64,000 nucleotides of DNA from JADFOI01 sp965218935 (GCA_965218935.1 CBDCMH010000001.1:556244-620243), one strand, 5' to 3'; numbered from the stretch's first letter, positions 40,771 through 50,380 are shown. The notes: generated by a model from the letters alone, not told the origin. Translations and numbers: made by a program.

Positions 40771-42297
40771 ATGCAACCGTCTGAGTTCGAGAATCCTCTG
40801 CGGGAAGGTTTGCGTTTAGAGCGCACGCCTGAACCCTGCACCATGGTCATTTTCGGAGCTTCGGGTGATCTGACCAGGCGCAAGCTCGTTCCAGCACTCT
40901 ACAGCCTGACTCAGCAAAGTCTTCTGCCCGGCGATTTCTCCATTGTGGGAGCGGCCCGCACCCCCATGAGCGGTGAGGACTTTCGCGCCAGAATGAAGGA
41001 GGCCGTCCATCACTTTCTCGACCAGGGTCAGATCGACAGCCGCGTCTGGGAGCATTGCGCAGCCGGCATGTTTTACACGCTCACCGATGTGGAGGATCCG
41101 GGCAGCTTCGAGAGACTCAGTGAGCTGCTCTCTCAGATGGATCAGGAGCGTGGAACTTCCGGTAACCGCCTGTTTTACTTCTCGACACCTCCCGGTCTCT
41201 ACGCTCCCCTCACTCGACGACTGGGATCGGTTGGTCTGAACCGCTCCGACGGCTGGACCCGGGTCATTATCGAGAAACCGTTTGGACATGACCTGGAAAG
41301 CATGCAGGCACTCAACAAGCAAGTTCTGGAGGTGTTCAGGGAAGACCAGGTGTACCGCATCGATCACTACCTGGGGAAGGAGACCGTTCAAAACATTCTG
41401 GTCCTTCGCTTCGCTAACGGGATTTTTGAGCCTCTGTGGAATCGTCGCTATATTGATCACATCCAAATCACGGCCGCTGAAAGTCTGGGCGTGGAAAATC
41501 GTGGAGGATACTATGACCAGGCCGGAGTTCTAAGGGATATGATCCAAAACCACCTGTTTCAGATTTTTGCTCTGGTGGCCATGGAACCTCCGGTTTCTTT
41601 GGAAGCGGACGCCATACGGGATGAGAAGACCAAAGTGATGCGCGCCATCCGACCCATCGAGTCCCAGGACATGGATCAGTACGCGGTACGCGGCCAGTAC
41701 GCGGCCGGTGTTGTGAATGGTCAGCCCGTCCAAGGCTACCGAGAAGAGAAGAATGTCAGCCCTGATTCGAGCACGGAGACCTACGCTGCCCTTAAGCTCC
41801 TGGTAGACAACTGGCGCTGGGCCGATGTTCCCTTTTACCTCCGTTCGGCCAAGCGCTTGCCCAAGCAAGTCACCGAAGTTGCCGTCCAGTTCCGGAGCGC
41901 ACCTCATCTACTTTTCAAAGGCAGCGAGCCCTTGCAGCCGAATTCTCTCACCTTGCGCATTCAACCCGATGCCGGCATCACCCTGAGGTTTGGTGCCAAG
42001 CTGCCGGGCCAGGCCGTTAAGGTTCGGACCGTCGATATGGATTTTCGATATGGGACCTCTTTTGGAAAGAAATCTCCTGATGCTTATGAGAGACTTCTTG
42101 TGGATGCCATGCTGGGAGATTCCACTCTATTTGCAAGAGGCGATATGGTGGAGACCGCCTGGCGGCTGTTGATGCCTGTGATCGACGCATGGAAAAAACC
42201 GGCAGATCATTTCCCCAACCACGAATCAGGCAGTTGGGGCCCCGGCGAAAGTGATGCATTCATGCAGAGGGAGGGCCGGCGCTGGAGACGGCTATGA
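40771..42297 (+). CDS. zwf: Glucose-6-phosphate 1-dehydrogenase
   Basis: 508 aa. VIFGASGDLTRRKLVPALY is the coenzyme site, RVIIEKPFGHDL and YRIDHYLGKETVQNIL carry the active-site Lys and His, and the C-terminal FDFRYG-like block is MDFRYGTSF. It oxidises glucose-6-P to 6-phosphogluconolactone with NADP. The last four bases overlap opcA, an assembly factor expected to act on this enzyme. Confidence 0.96.
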   Translation: MQPSEFENPLREGLRLERTPEPCTMVIFGASGDLTRRKLVPALYSLTQQSLLPGDFSIVGAARTPMSGEDFRARMKEAVHHFLDQGQIDSRVWEHCAAGMFYTLTDVEDPGSFERLSELLSQMDQERGTSGNRLFYFSTPPGLYAPLTRRLGSVGLNRSDGWTRVIIEKPFGHDLESMQALNKQVLEVFREDQVYRIDHYLGKETVQNILVLRFANGIFEPLWNRRYIDHIQITAAESLGVENRGGYYDQAGVLRDMIQNHLFQIFALVAMEPPVSLEADAIRDEKTKVMRAIRPIESQDMDQYAVRGQYAAGVVNGQPVQGYREEKNVSPDSSTETYAALKLLVDNWRWADVPFYLRSAKRLPKQVTEVAVQFRSAPHLLFKGSEPLQPNSLTLRIQPDAGITLRFGAKLPGQAVKVRTVDMDFRYGTSFGKKSPDAYERLLVDAMLGDSTLFARGDMVETAWRLLMPVIDAWKKPADHFPNHESGSWGPGESDAFMQREGRRWRRL

Positions 42298-43418
42298 GAA
42301 ACCTGCCCCGAAAAGCTGTGGATGTGCCCGCCATTGAGCATGAGTTGAAGGAACTGTGGGAACAGATGACGGAGGTGTCCGCAGAGGAGGATCAGCAGGC
42401 CATTATGAGAGCCTGCGTGGCGAACCTGATTGTCTATAACTCCGCTGGCGAGCGCGCTGGAGAGGTGAGCCCGATCATTGCTGAGGTCACCAACCAACAT
42501 CCCAGTCGTGTGATCGTCCTACTTCCGGAACCCGATTCTTCTAAACCCTCCCTCGATGCCATGGTGACCGTCCAGTGTCATCCCTTCGAGCGCGGCCGCA
42601 AGCAGATTTGCTGTGAACAAGTTGTCGTTCAAGCGGCTGGTGAAGAGGTTCGCCACTTGCCGAGTCTTGTCCGAACCCTGGTGATTCCTGACCTTCCGGT
42701 GTTTTTGTGGTGGCGTGACCTACCCGACTTTCAGAATGATTTGTTCACTGAATTCATACAGGGCTCCGACCGTGTGATCCTGGATTCGACGGATCTGGTA
42801 GATGCCGAAGAAGGGCTGCGAACTCTGGCTGCCCTCATGGATGAAACGGCTCAGACGACGGCTTTCAGCGACCTGAGCTGGTGCCGCCTCACCCCCTGGC
42901 GGGTCCTGGTGGCGGGTTTTTTCGATGTTCCGAAATGCAGGTCCTACCTGGCCCGACTCAACCGTGTGCGGATTGAGTCTGTAAGCGGAGGCTCCGCCAA
43001 AGGCTCTATCCCGGTACACGGTCTACTTCTGGCCGCCTGGTTGGCCAGTCGTTTGAATTGGAAAGCCACCTCAAGTCCACGCTGGATCGATGAGCATACC
43101 TGTGAATGGAAGCTGGAGGCGAAGGATCGAACGGTCACCGTGCACATCCAAGTGACCTCATCCGAGGGTGCCGCTCGCCCTGGCCTGAACTCGCTTCAGC
43201 TTTTTGTGGAGGGTGAGCCCTCCGCACAATGGGTTGCCTCCATTGCGGCAGATGGCAAACACCTGGAGGGTCATGTGAGGTTGGAGGGGAGAAACGAGGG
43301 GGCAAGAATCATCCCTTTGGATGACGATGGTGAAGCCCAGCTTGCGGGTAGAGAATTGGAGATTCTAGCCCACGATCAAGTGTATGAACAAGGACTGAAG
43401 TGGTTGGCGTCCCGATGA
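42294..43418 (+). CDS. opcA: Glucose-6-phosphate dehydrogenase assembly protein OpcA
   Basis: 374 aa. Recognised by family pattern and by position directly after zwf with a 4-bp overlap. RACVANLIVYNS near the N-terminus, then IAEVTNQHPSRVIVLLPEP, a central VIPDLPVFLWWRDLP and WCRLTPWRVLVAGFFD typical of OpcA, and a variable C-terminus. OpcA is known mainly from cyanobacteria and actinobacteria as an activator/assembly factor of G6PD. Ends with a 4-bp overlap with pgl. Confidence 0.9.
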   Translation: MRNLPRKAVDVPAIEHELKELWEQMTEVSAEEDQQAIMRACVANLIVYNSAGERAGEVSPIIAEVTNQHPSRVIVLLPEPDSSKPSLDAMVTVQCHPFERGRKQICCEQVVVQAAGEEVRHLPSLVRTLVIPDLPVFLWWRDLPDFQNDLFTEFIQGSDRVILDSTDLVDAEEGLRTLAALMDETAQTTAFSDLSWCRLTPWRVLVAGFFDVPKCRSYLARLNRVRIESVSGGSAKGSIPVHGLLLAAWLASRLNWKATSSPRWIDEHTCEWKLEAKDRTVTVHIQVTSSEGAARPGLNSLQLFVEGEPSAQWVASIAADGKHLEGHVRLEGRNEGARIIPLDDDGEAQLAGRELEILAHDQVYEQGLKWLASR

Positions 43419-44170
43419 AAGAGTTCGTCGTCTGCTCTGACGCTGAGGAGCTGAGCCGGCGAACCGCAGAGCGATTTGTACGACTGGCTAGGGAGTCCAT
43501 TGGCGCCAGCGGTAGGTTCACCGTGGCTCTCTCAGGAGGCTCTACTCCGAAAGCACTCTACTCCTTGTTGGCCGGCGAGACGTTTCTCCCGTTGGTGCCC
43601 TGGTCCGGGGTGTACTTTTTCTGGGGCGACGAGCGTTGCGTTCCTCCTGATCACTCCGAAAGCAATTATGGGATGGCACGAGTGACGATGCTGGCAAAGG
43701 CACCTGTTCCCAAAGAGAACGTGTACCGCGTGCCAACCGAAAAAGGGGATGCCCAGAGCGTGGCCGCTGAGTATGAGAGAATTCTGAGAACGTTTTTCGG
43801 TTTCAACGAGGGCCAGCAACCGCGCTTCGATCTGATCTTGCTGGGTATGGGAGAGGATGGACATACCGCCTCTCTTTTCCCGGGTACGGCCGCTCTCGAG
43901 GAGACGGGAACCGTGACTGCGAATGACATCCAGAAATTGGGGACCCATCGAATCACACTCACCATTCCTGCCATTAATCAGGCAGCCCATATTGTGTTCT
44001 TGGTCTCAGGATCGTCCAAGGCCTCGGTGTTGAAAGAGGTGTTGGAGGGTCAGGACCAGCAGACACGTCTGCCCTCACAAAGCATCCAACCGGTCGAAGG
44101 CAAGCTTCTCTTTCTGGTGGATCGTGCCGCAGCAAGTGAGCTCACTCTCTCAGGAGATCAACAGGAATGA
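43415..44170 (+). CDS. pgl: 6-phosphogluconolactonase (DevB-type)
   Basis: 251 aa from ATG 43415, which overlaps the opcA stop; the frame also reads from a GTG at 43400. VALSGGSTPKALYSLLA, FFWGDERCVPPDHSESNYGMA and ILLGMGEDGHTASLFPGT are the lactonase signatures. Hydrolyses the product of Zwf. Ends with a 4-bp overlap with glk. Confidence 0.95.
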   Translation: MKEFVVCSDAEELSRRTAERFVRLARESIGASGRFTVALSGGSTPKALYSLLAGETFLPLVPWSGVYFFWGDERCVPPDHSESNYGMARVTMLAKAPVPKENVYRVPTEKGDAQSVAAEYERILRTFFGFNEGQQPRFDLILLGMGEDGHTASLFPGTAALEETGTVTANDIQKLGTHRITLTIPAINQAAHIVFLVSGSSKASVLKEVLEGQDQQTRLPSQSIQPVEGKLLFLVDRAAASELTLSGDQQE

Positions 44171-45747
44171 TTCTGGCCGGGGACCTGGGTGGAACCAAAA
44201 GCCAGGTGGCGCTTTTTGCCGTTGAGAAGAAGCACCCCCAGCTTCTCATCGAGGAGACTTACAAAAGCGAGGAGTATTCCGGGCTTGAAGAAGTTCTTCA
44301 CAAGTTTCTGGGGGACAAGGCTGACCTGATCCGCAACAAGCCGATCGTGGCGGCCTGTTTGGGAGTGGCCGGGCCGGTGGTCGGCGAACGTTCCAAGACC
44401 CCTAACCTGCCATGGACCATTAGCACTAAAGCCATCCGGGAGACGGTTGGCTGCCAGAAGGTAAAGCTCATCAATGACCTGGAGGCCAATGGTTACGGCA
44501 TTTCACTGCTGGAGGACGATGAGTTGGAGACGCTCCAGGAGGGATCTCTACAGAAGGGAGGGCATGGGGCACTGATTTCTGCCGGCACGGGCCTGGGGGA
44601 GGCCCTTCTCTACACAGAGGGGGAGGGGTTCAAGCCGGTTGCTTCCGAAGGAGGTCACGCGGATTTTGCCCCCCGCAATGAGCTGGAGATCGAACTCCTG
44701 CGTTATCTGCTGAAGCGTTTCCAGCATGTGAGTTACGAACGGGTTCTCTCAGGTTCGGGGCTGTCCAACATCTACAGTTTTCTCAGGGACTCGGGCCGCG
44801 GCCAGGAGCCGAGTTGGTTGGCGGAACAGCTGGAGCAGGAGGACCCGGGTGCCGCCATATCGAGAGCGGCACTGCGTGGTGAAGCTGAATTGTCTGTCCA
44901 GGCACTGGACCTGTTCGTTTCCATCTATGGAGCTGAGGCGGGTAATCTTGCCCTCAAGGCGAAGGCAGTGGGAGGCTTGTACGTCGGTGGTGGAATTGCT
45001 CCCAAGATCATCAGCAAGCTCCGTGAAGAAACGTTCTTAAAGGCGTTTAGGGACAAAGGCCGACTCTCTTCGCTCATGAAAGACATTCCCGTTCGGGTCA
45101 TCTTGAAACCGAATACAGCGCTCTATGGAGCTGCCCATCGCGCCACCCTCATGATCGCCCTCGTTGCCTCACTAAGAATCTATCCGAAAGGGATTGCAAA
45201 AAGTGGTGGTAAAAAGCACCAACCAGAGGAGTGGCAACCCCTTGCCCAACACCCGCAGCCTGCAGCAAGAGAAAGATTTTCACATCCAGCCCGCTTCCCA
45301 TCGTTTCTTCTGCTCAGGAGTCGGTTTGAGCAAAAGGCAATTCTGAAGCCAGCCGATCTGCCGTGCCAGCTGGGCCGGATTGAGCTTCTCATACTCTCGG
45401 GCCAGTTCCCGCTTGATCTTGTCCGCCACCTCAGGGGACTCGCAGATCCTCCGGTAGGGAGTTTTCGGCACATCATACTTTTTCCAGATCCGAGACCCTC
45501 GACGTTGCTTGGCCACCATCTTCATGACCGGCTTGAAAAAGTTGATCTGCAGTCGCAGCCGATCGTACAACTCGTTCACCAGCTCCTGTTCTCGCTCTCC
45601 CTCGTAGCGAGCATAACCCACGGCCCGCCGAACCACCGAATAGTTTTTCTGCTCCACATAAGGGTTGTCATTCTTGCGCGAGGGGCGGGTTCGGCTGAAG
45701 CTGATCTTTTCCTGCTCACAAAAACGAATCAAGTGCTTGTTGCATGA
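44167..45747 (+). CDS. glk: Glucokinase, 3' end replaced by IS sequence
   Basis: The first 330 or so residues are a ROK-independent (Glk-type) glucokinase: MILAGDLGGTKSQVALF (phosphate-binding), AGPVVGERSKTPNLPW, KLINDLEANGYGI, SAGTGLGEALLY, EGGHADFAPRNELE, SGSGLSNIYSF and the C-terminal NTALYGAAHRATLM. Beyond about 45170 the frame runs on antisense to a transposase remnant for about 190 codons, which is not glucokinase. The natural stop seems to have been lost at an IS insertion, leaving a protein with an artificial tail or an unstable product. Confidence 0.85.
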   Translation: MILAGDLGGTKSQVALFAVEKKHPQLLIEETYKSEEYSGLEEVLHKFLGDKADLIRNKPIVAACLGVAGPVVGERSKTPNLPWTISTKAIRETVGCQKVKLINDLEANGYGISLLEDDELETLQEGSLQKGGHGALISAGTGLGEALLYTEGEGFKPVASEGGHADFAPRNELEIELLRYLLKRFQHVSYERVLSGSGLSNIYSFLRDSGRGQEPSWLAEQLEQEDPGAAISRAALRGEAELSVQALDLFVSIYGAEAGNLALKAKAVGGLYVGGGIAPKIISKLREETFLKAFRDKGRLSSLMKDIPVRVILKPNTALYGAAHRATLMIALVASLRIYPKGIAKSGGKKHQPEEWQPLAQHPQPAARERFSHPARFPSFLLLRSRFEQKAILKPADLPCQLGRIELLILSGQFPLDLVRHLRGLADPPVGSFRHIILFPDPRPSTLLGHHLHDRLEKVDLQSQPIVQLVHQLLFSLSLVASITHGPPNHRIVFLLHIRVVILARGAGSAEADLFLLTKTNQVLVA

Positions 45748-46418
45748 ACTCGCTGCCGTTGTCCGAAGCCATCCCCAGCCAAGGGAAGGGCGAGCGCTTC
45801 TGAAGCAGCTTCATCGCTTCCAGGACCCACACCTGGGCCTTATTGCGCACCGCTCGGACCTCTGTCCAGCCCGTGTACACGTCCGTCACATCCAGGGTTT
45901 GAAGGTAGTCCCCCCGACCCTGGCCTCCCTCATGGCCCACCAGGTCCACTTCCACAAAACCGGGGCGATCCTCCTGCCAGTCGGCGAAGACGCTTGATCG
46001 GAATCTGGTGTTTGAGCAGCGTTCCCGGCTTGGTTCCGGATCGTCCTTTGAGACGGTGCTTGCACCTTTCGGGCTCCAGCAGCCGATCGATGGTGGCGGC
46101 GCTGATCTGCATCAACCGCTCATGGGTGCTGGCATCCACTTTCAGTTCCCCATGTCTTTGTAAAATGGGTACCACTTCCGGCAAAATCGCGACCAGACGT
46201 TTGCCACACAAATAGTCCAGTATCTCCCAGATCATCGTCAGCGCCTTTAGAATCAGGCATTGGCGAAGCAGATAGGGCTCGTAAACTCCGATCTTGCGCC
46301 CTAACCTCATTGGTGCCCTCCACAGGACACTTCTATTCCCCTGCTCAGGGCCAGGTCGAATAGATTTTTTAATGAGGCAATTCGTCTTCTTGATCCGCTT
46401 GCCCTGAAGCATCCACAC
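45280..46418 (-). pseudogene. Degenerate integrase-type DDE transposase, two frameshifts
   Basis: Three reading frames join into one transposase. The upstream part has LMQISAATIDRLLEPERCKH and KGRSGTKPGTLLKHQIPI. After a frameshift at about 45996 it reads FADWQEDRPGFVEVDLVGHE, LQTLDVTDVYTGWTEVRAVR and SDNGSEF. After another at about 45737 it reads HLIRFCEQEKISFSRTRP, RKNDNPYVEQKNYSVVRRAV and the C-terminus. The rve-type DDE domain is recognisable but the two shifts make it inactive. Element ends could not be defined; the left end lies inside glk near 45175. Confidence 0.8.
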
Positions 46419-46580
46419 GACCCTCTGGACACCCCGACCTTTTAACCGTGGGAAGCTCGGTGGAAGAGCTTGTGAATTATTCCCAAGGGAGCATTAACCT
46501 CAGAAGGCTCTCCGCCCCAGGCCGTTAGTGCCAATGAAAGTGAACGCAGAGAGTTCCTTCAGGAGGAATCTACAGATATA
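46419..46580. other. Region between IS remnant and HEAT gene
   Basis: The frame of the HEAT gene is open upstream to a TGA at 46473, so the protein may once have been longer and been cut when the IS arrived. AGGAGG lies 14 nt before the annotated ATG. Confidence 0.4.
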
Positions 46581-46961
46581 ATGCTATTGATTGCCGCTCT
46601 CAGGAGTGAAGATTCCTGGGAACGGGAGGAGGCGGTAGAGGCCCTGGGAGAAATCGGAGGACCGGAATCCGCACAATTTCTGGGTGTGGCCCTCAAGGAC
46701 GAGGATGACGATGTGCGACAGGCAGCGATTGCCGCTCTTGCCCAAGTCGGAGGAGATCAGGCCGCCCGGGTCCTGGCCGTCGCCTTGGAGGACGAGGATG
46801 AGTGGTTTCGTGAGGAGGCGGTAGAGGCGCTGGGTGAGATTGGCGGCGACAATGCCATCCGGCTCCTGGAGGAAGCCCTTTCCGATGAGTACGAAGGAGT
46901 CCGGGACAGCGCTGAAGAGTTGCTGGAGGAGCTCAGAGAGGACTTCTCGGAAACGCCTTAG
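46581..46961 (+). CDS. HEAT-repeat protein
   Basis: 126 aa of about four 31-residue HEAT/PBS-lyase repeats: WEREEAVEALGEIGGPESAQ, VRQAAIAALAQVGGDQAAR, FREEAVEALGEIGGDNAIR and VRDSAEELLEELRE. Strongly acidic. Such repeats are protein-protein interaction scaffolds; partner unknown. It may be the C-terminal part of a longer protein, since the upstream frame remains open for 35 codons. Its stop overlaps that of the converging phosphatase gene. Confidence 0.7.
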   Translation: MLLIAALRSEDSWEREEAVEALGEIGGPESAQFLGVALKDEDDDVRQAAIAALAQVGGDQAARVLAVALEDEDEWFREEAVEALGEIGGDNAIRLLEEALSDEYEGVRDSAEELLEELREDFSETP

Positions 46962-48601
46962 TCCATGGGGCCAGATTGAATCATTTCCAGCAAGAGGCGC
47001 GAATCCTTCTCTCGGGGAAAATCCAAGCCCAGCAGTTGAGCCAGGGTGGGAGCGATGTCCTGGGGCCCGCAGGGATCTGGATAGGTTCCCGCTTCAATTT
47101 CGGATCCCATAAAGACGATGGGAACATGCCGGTCATAGTCGTATGCCGTTCCGTGACCGGTACCTCCAGAGTACGGCTCGAGGTAAGTATATTTTTTGGC
47201 TAAGACGGTTAGGTGAGGGCTTCTCGGTTGAAAGAAGGAGTTCCGAAAGAGCTCGATGTAAGGATCGTCTGAAGGCTCATTGCTCAAGAGTTGGGAATGG
47301 GTGTAGACCGCTTCTACAAGGCCGGTCGATAGGAGCGCATTGATGATGGTGGTTTCCACCTCCTGGCGTTCCAGCTGGTGCCGCTGCATCACCTCTTCAT
47401 CAAGATAGATATCTGTGGCAAAGTGAGCGATCAGACCGTCAAAACCTGGAAACCGATTCTCCAGCGCCTGCTCCACTGCATCCTCCAGAACCTCGGGATA
47501 GACTCGGCGAGCCTCGATGCCCTTGGCCTGCAAGCTTTCAACCAGAGGGAGAACCCCGTGATCTGACGTCAACACCACTAGAGTGTGGGCCAACCCAACG
47601 TTGGCCTCTACTTCCTGAAACAGATCTTCCAGAATCAGGTCCAGTCGAAGAAGCTGGTCCATGACTTCCTGGCTCTCAGCTCCATAGAGATGGCCCACAG
47701 TGTCGGTTGCGGAAAATCCAATGGCCAGAATATCGGTGGAGTTGTCCTCACCGAGTTGGTGGGCCCTCATCGCTCGAAGACTCAGGGAGAGTACCATGTC
47801 GTCTGCAAAGGGAGTGCGGTTAAGATCTTCATAAAATTCCTCTTGTGGGGATGTTCCCCGGATGGAATGGGGAAAAACGATATCCTTGAGATCCGACTCC
47901 CCTTCAATGGCGTCCGGACCCGCATACTGCTCATAAAGTTTTTTGTCTTCCAGCAGGCGTGTCCAATCTTTCCCGGCATACCGGTCGGGTAAACGCAGGC
48001 TGTTCCAGTTCTCCAGCCAGGCGGGAGCTTTGCTCATATAGTAAGTGCTGGTGATAAAGTTGCCCCCTGAGGTTTCGTACCAGTAGGCCGCATCCCCTCG
48101 ATGACCCGCCATGAGGATGGCTGAATTGTCCTTTAGAGAAACTGCTACCACGCGGGATTCTGGATTTTGCTGCTTCAGCACATCACCCAGAGTAAAACCG
48201 ATCAGGTTGGCCGGAGAAGCTCGAAGACCCTCGCCCCCCAGCGGAAAGTGTACCGGATCTTCCACCACATCGACGACTCTTCTTAAAGATGGATCGTACC
48301 ATTCGTTGGCAATGATTCCGGAGTGGCTGGGATGACGACCCGAAAGGATCACCGCATGACCCGGACCTGTCCAAGTCATGGCATGTCGGAAGTTGGCGTT
48401 ACTGAAGATAGCGCCCTGATCCAGAAGGGTGCGAAAACCTCCTTTGTAAAGGTCACTAAAGCGCGTCAGGTAGTCAAAGCGCATCTGGTCGATGGAAAGA
48501 ACCAGAATCAATTTGGGCTTTTGGGTACTCTGCTCTCCGCAGGCAAAGGACCAGAGGATCGTCCCGATGAACAGGGCAACTGCCGCACCCGTCCTTTTCA
48601 T
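46958..48601 (-). CDS. PafA-like alkaline phosphatase family lipoprotein
   Basis: 547 aa from ATG 48601; the frame is open to 48709. The signal ends in a lipobox WSFAC. LVLSIDQMRFDYL and the nucleophile region NANFRHAMTWTGPGHAVILSG match the Thr-nucleophile PafA-type phosphatases; SATDTVGHLYG, VVLTSDHGVLPL and GGTGHGTAYDYDRHVPIVFMG supply the metal-binding Asp/His sites. Likely a periplasmic or outer-membrane phosphomonoesterase that releases phosphate. ATG 48625 is a possible earlier start. Confidence 0.88.
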   Translation of the reverse strand: MKRTGAAVALFIGTILWSFACGEQSTQKPKLILVLSIDQMRFDYLTRFSDLYKGGFRTLLDQGAIFSNANFRHAMTWTGPGHAVILSGRHPSHSGIIANEWYDPSLRRVVDVVEDPVHFPLGGEGLRASPANLIGFTLGDVLKQQNPESRVVAVSLKDNSAILMAGHRGDAAYWYETSGGNFITSTYYMSKAPAWLENWNSLRLPDRYAGKDWTRLLEDKKLYEQYAGPDAIEGESDLKDIVFPHSIRGTSPQEEFYEDLNRTPFADDMVLSLSLRAMRAHQLGEDNSTDILAIGFSATDTVGHLYGAESQEVMDQLLRLDLILEDLFQEVEANVGLAHTLVVLTSDHGVLPLVESLQAKGIEARRVYPEVLEDAVEQALENRFPGFDGLIAHFATDIYLDEEVMQRHQLERQEVETTIINALLSTGLVEAVYTHSQLLSNEPSDDPYIELFRNSFFQPRSPHLTVLAKKYTYLEPYSGGTGHGTAYDYDRHVPIVFMGSEIEAGTYPDPCGPQDIAPTLAQLLGLDFPREKDSRLLLEMIQSGPMD

Positions 48602-48772
48602 GGCTCCCACATCTGCCCTCTCCATGCGGCCTATGATCTCACAAAATAAGCTCGTCGGTGGGGGATTGTACCCTGGGAAAAAAAGGGGGAGCAAGGGTAG
48701 CTGGTTCACCTTCCGACTGAAAGGGGGCCCACAGTTGCTTGAGAATTAGTGATTCATCATAATTAGGTCCAA

Positions 48773-48814
48773 ATATATCCGCGGGAATCCGTTTGCATCC
48801 GCGTGATCCGCGAT
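48773..48814. repeat. Copy 2 of a ~42-bp dispersed repeat
   Basis: Starts ATATATCCGCGGGAATCCGT and ends GTGATCCGCGAT; the counterpart is at 7805-7847. Upstream of the DUF3347 gene. It is followed by a CGCGCGCAACGCGCGC tract at about 48835. Confidence 0.65.
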
Positions 48815-48869
48815 CCTGGAACTTGAAACTTGGAACGCGCGCAACGCGCGCACTGACCGGGAGCAACTC

Positions 48870-49310
48870 ATGAAAAAAGCATTTCTGCTAGCGATGATCC
48901 TAGCGCTTGGATTCACTTTTTGCGGTTCGGGTGAGCAAGAGGTCGCCAGCAGTCAACAACAGGTGTCGGGAAATTCGTTCCAGTACTATGTGGCTTCTCA
49001 GGAAGCTCTGGCCGTCGACGATTACAGTGAGGCTGGGGCTGCTCTTGAAAAGTTGGCCAGTGAGAGCACGGGTGATTTGAAACTTCTGGCCCAGGAGGCT
49101 GCCCAGGCCCTCGATATTGAAAGCATGCGCCTTGCCTTTATACCCCTTTCTGATGAGGTGGCGAAGGCGGATCTCCCCGGGGGTTACGTTATGGCCTTTT
49201 GCCCCATGGCCAATAACAATCAGGGTGCAAACTGGATTCAAAAAGATGGGAACCTTATGAATCCCTATTTCGGTACGGACATGCAGGATTGTGGTGCCAT
49301 CGTCAAATAG
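48870..49310 (+). CDS. DUF3347-domain lipoprotein
   Basis: 146 aa. Signal with lipobox (LGFTFCGSG). The C-terminal part matches DUF3347, a domain found in metal-efflux and copper-handling proteins: SMRLAFIPLSDEVAKA, then AFCPMANNNQGANWIQKDGNLMNPYFGTDMQDCG. The Cys and Met residues in this block are likely metal ligands. A GGGAGC sequence precedes its ATG. Function unproven. Confidence 0.75.
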   Translation: MKKAFLLAMILALGFTFCGSGEQEVASSQQQVSGNSFQYYVASQEALAVDDYSEAGAALEKLASESTGDLKLLAQEAAQALDIESMRLAFIPLSDEVAKADLPGGYVMAFCPMANNNQGANWIQKDGNLMNPYFGTDMQDCGAIVK

Positions 49311-49417
49311 AGGAGCGCAGGAACTGAACGGTTCACTCCCAGTTGTGATCTTGTCCTAACCCCAATCAGTGGATTGGACATGCGAAGCTGAGGTGGCCAT
49401 TTCGTGGGGCCGGACTT

Positions 49418-50380
49418 TCATTCTCCCCTCGGCCGGCTTGCCTCCCAGCCATAATCAATGTATTCCCACTCTACTCGATCCTCGGACAGCGTCACCACGC
49501 CGAATCCCTCTTCGGTTCCGTGATAGGGGCCCCTCCACCATCCTGCGCAGACCGCACCACCTGTGATCAATGTAGTTTCTCGCCAACGCATCAATTCATT
49601 GACATGGAGGTGTCCCTGCAATACCAAAATGAGATTGTGTTCCTTGAATAGCTCTAGAACTTCAACGTTATTCACCACGACACGGCTCCTCAAAGAAGCG
49701 GTAGTAGCACCTTCAGTGGCCGCGAAAAATGTGGTGAGGAGGGGGATGTGAGTACACAGGACAATGGGGGTTCCCTTTGGAGTTTTCGCCAAATCCTCCT
49801 TGAGCCATTCCATCTGCTCAAGCCAGATCCGACCTTCGTAGTTGAGCTTGTCGTAAGTAACGTGGATTGAATCCAGGATAATCAAATGATGTCCCAGCGC
49901 ATCAAAGGAGTAGTGAGTTTGAGCAAGTCCCATTTTGTCGCGATAGATGGCCTTTGGGTCCTTGCTAGCGGTTGAGCCATCATGCGGAATAGCAGCCACC
50001 AGGTCGTGGTTGCCGATGACCGGATGGACCTCGCCACCAATGCCCCGGTGGAGCTTCATGTAGGCGTCCCAACGGTGTGCCACTGTTTGGGCAGAGTTTT
50101 GAAATCCATCGGTGATTAAATCACCGCCGGCGATAATCACATCCGCCTTTTGGGCGTTGATTGCGGCTGTGGCCCGGTCCAACGCCAGCGGGGTATCCCA
50201 CTCGACCCTGGTATGGATGTCGGTGTAAAACAACACCCGCAGCGTGCCCTTCGTCGAACTCTGAGCAGCCCATGTCAGTTGACTGAAAGGGCCTGCGCCA
50301 AGGACAATCCCGCCAGCGGCTAGGTTTCTTAGGAAGAGGCGTCGACTGTATGATGCTTTGTTTCTCATATGGAACCTCAT
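49418..50380 (-). CDS. Tat-exported metallophosphoesterase
   Basis: 320 aa. The N-terminus YSRRLFLRNLAAGGIVLGAG is a twin-arginine signal. Calcineurin-like motifs follow: FYTDIHTRVE, AGGDLITDG, VIGNHD, CTHIPL and LQGHLHVNEL. Dimetal phosphoesterase, folded before export; substrate unknown. Two in-frame Met residues at the start (MRFHMRNK) leave the exact start open. Confidence 0.88.
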   Translation of the reverse strand: MRFHMRNKASYSRRLFLRNLAAGGIVLGAGPFSQLTWAAQSSTKGTLRVLFYTDIHTRVEWDTPLALDRATAAINAQKADVIIAGGDLITDGFQNSAQTVAHRWDAYMKLHRGIGGEVHPVIGNHDLVAAIPHDGSTASKDPKAIYRDKMGLAQTHYSFDALGHHLIILDSIHVTYDKLNYEGRIWLEQMEWLKEDLAKTPKGTPIVLCTHIPLLTTFFAATEGATTASLRSRVVVNNVEVLELFKEHNLILVLQGHLHVNELMRWRETTLITGGAVCAGWWRGPYHGTEEGFGVVTLSEDRVEWEYIDYGWEASRPRGE

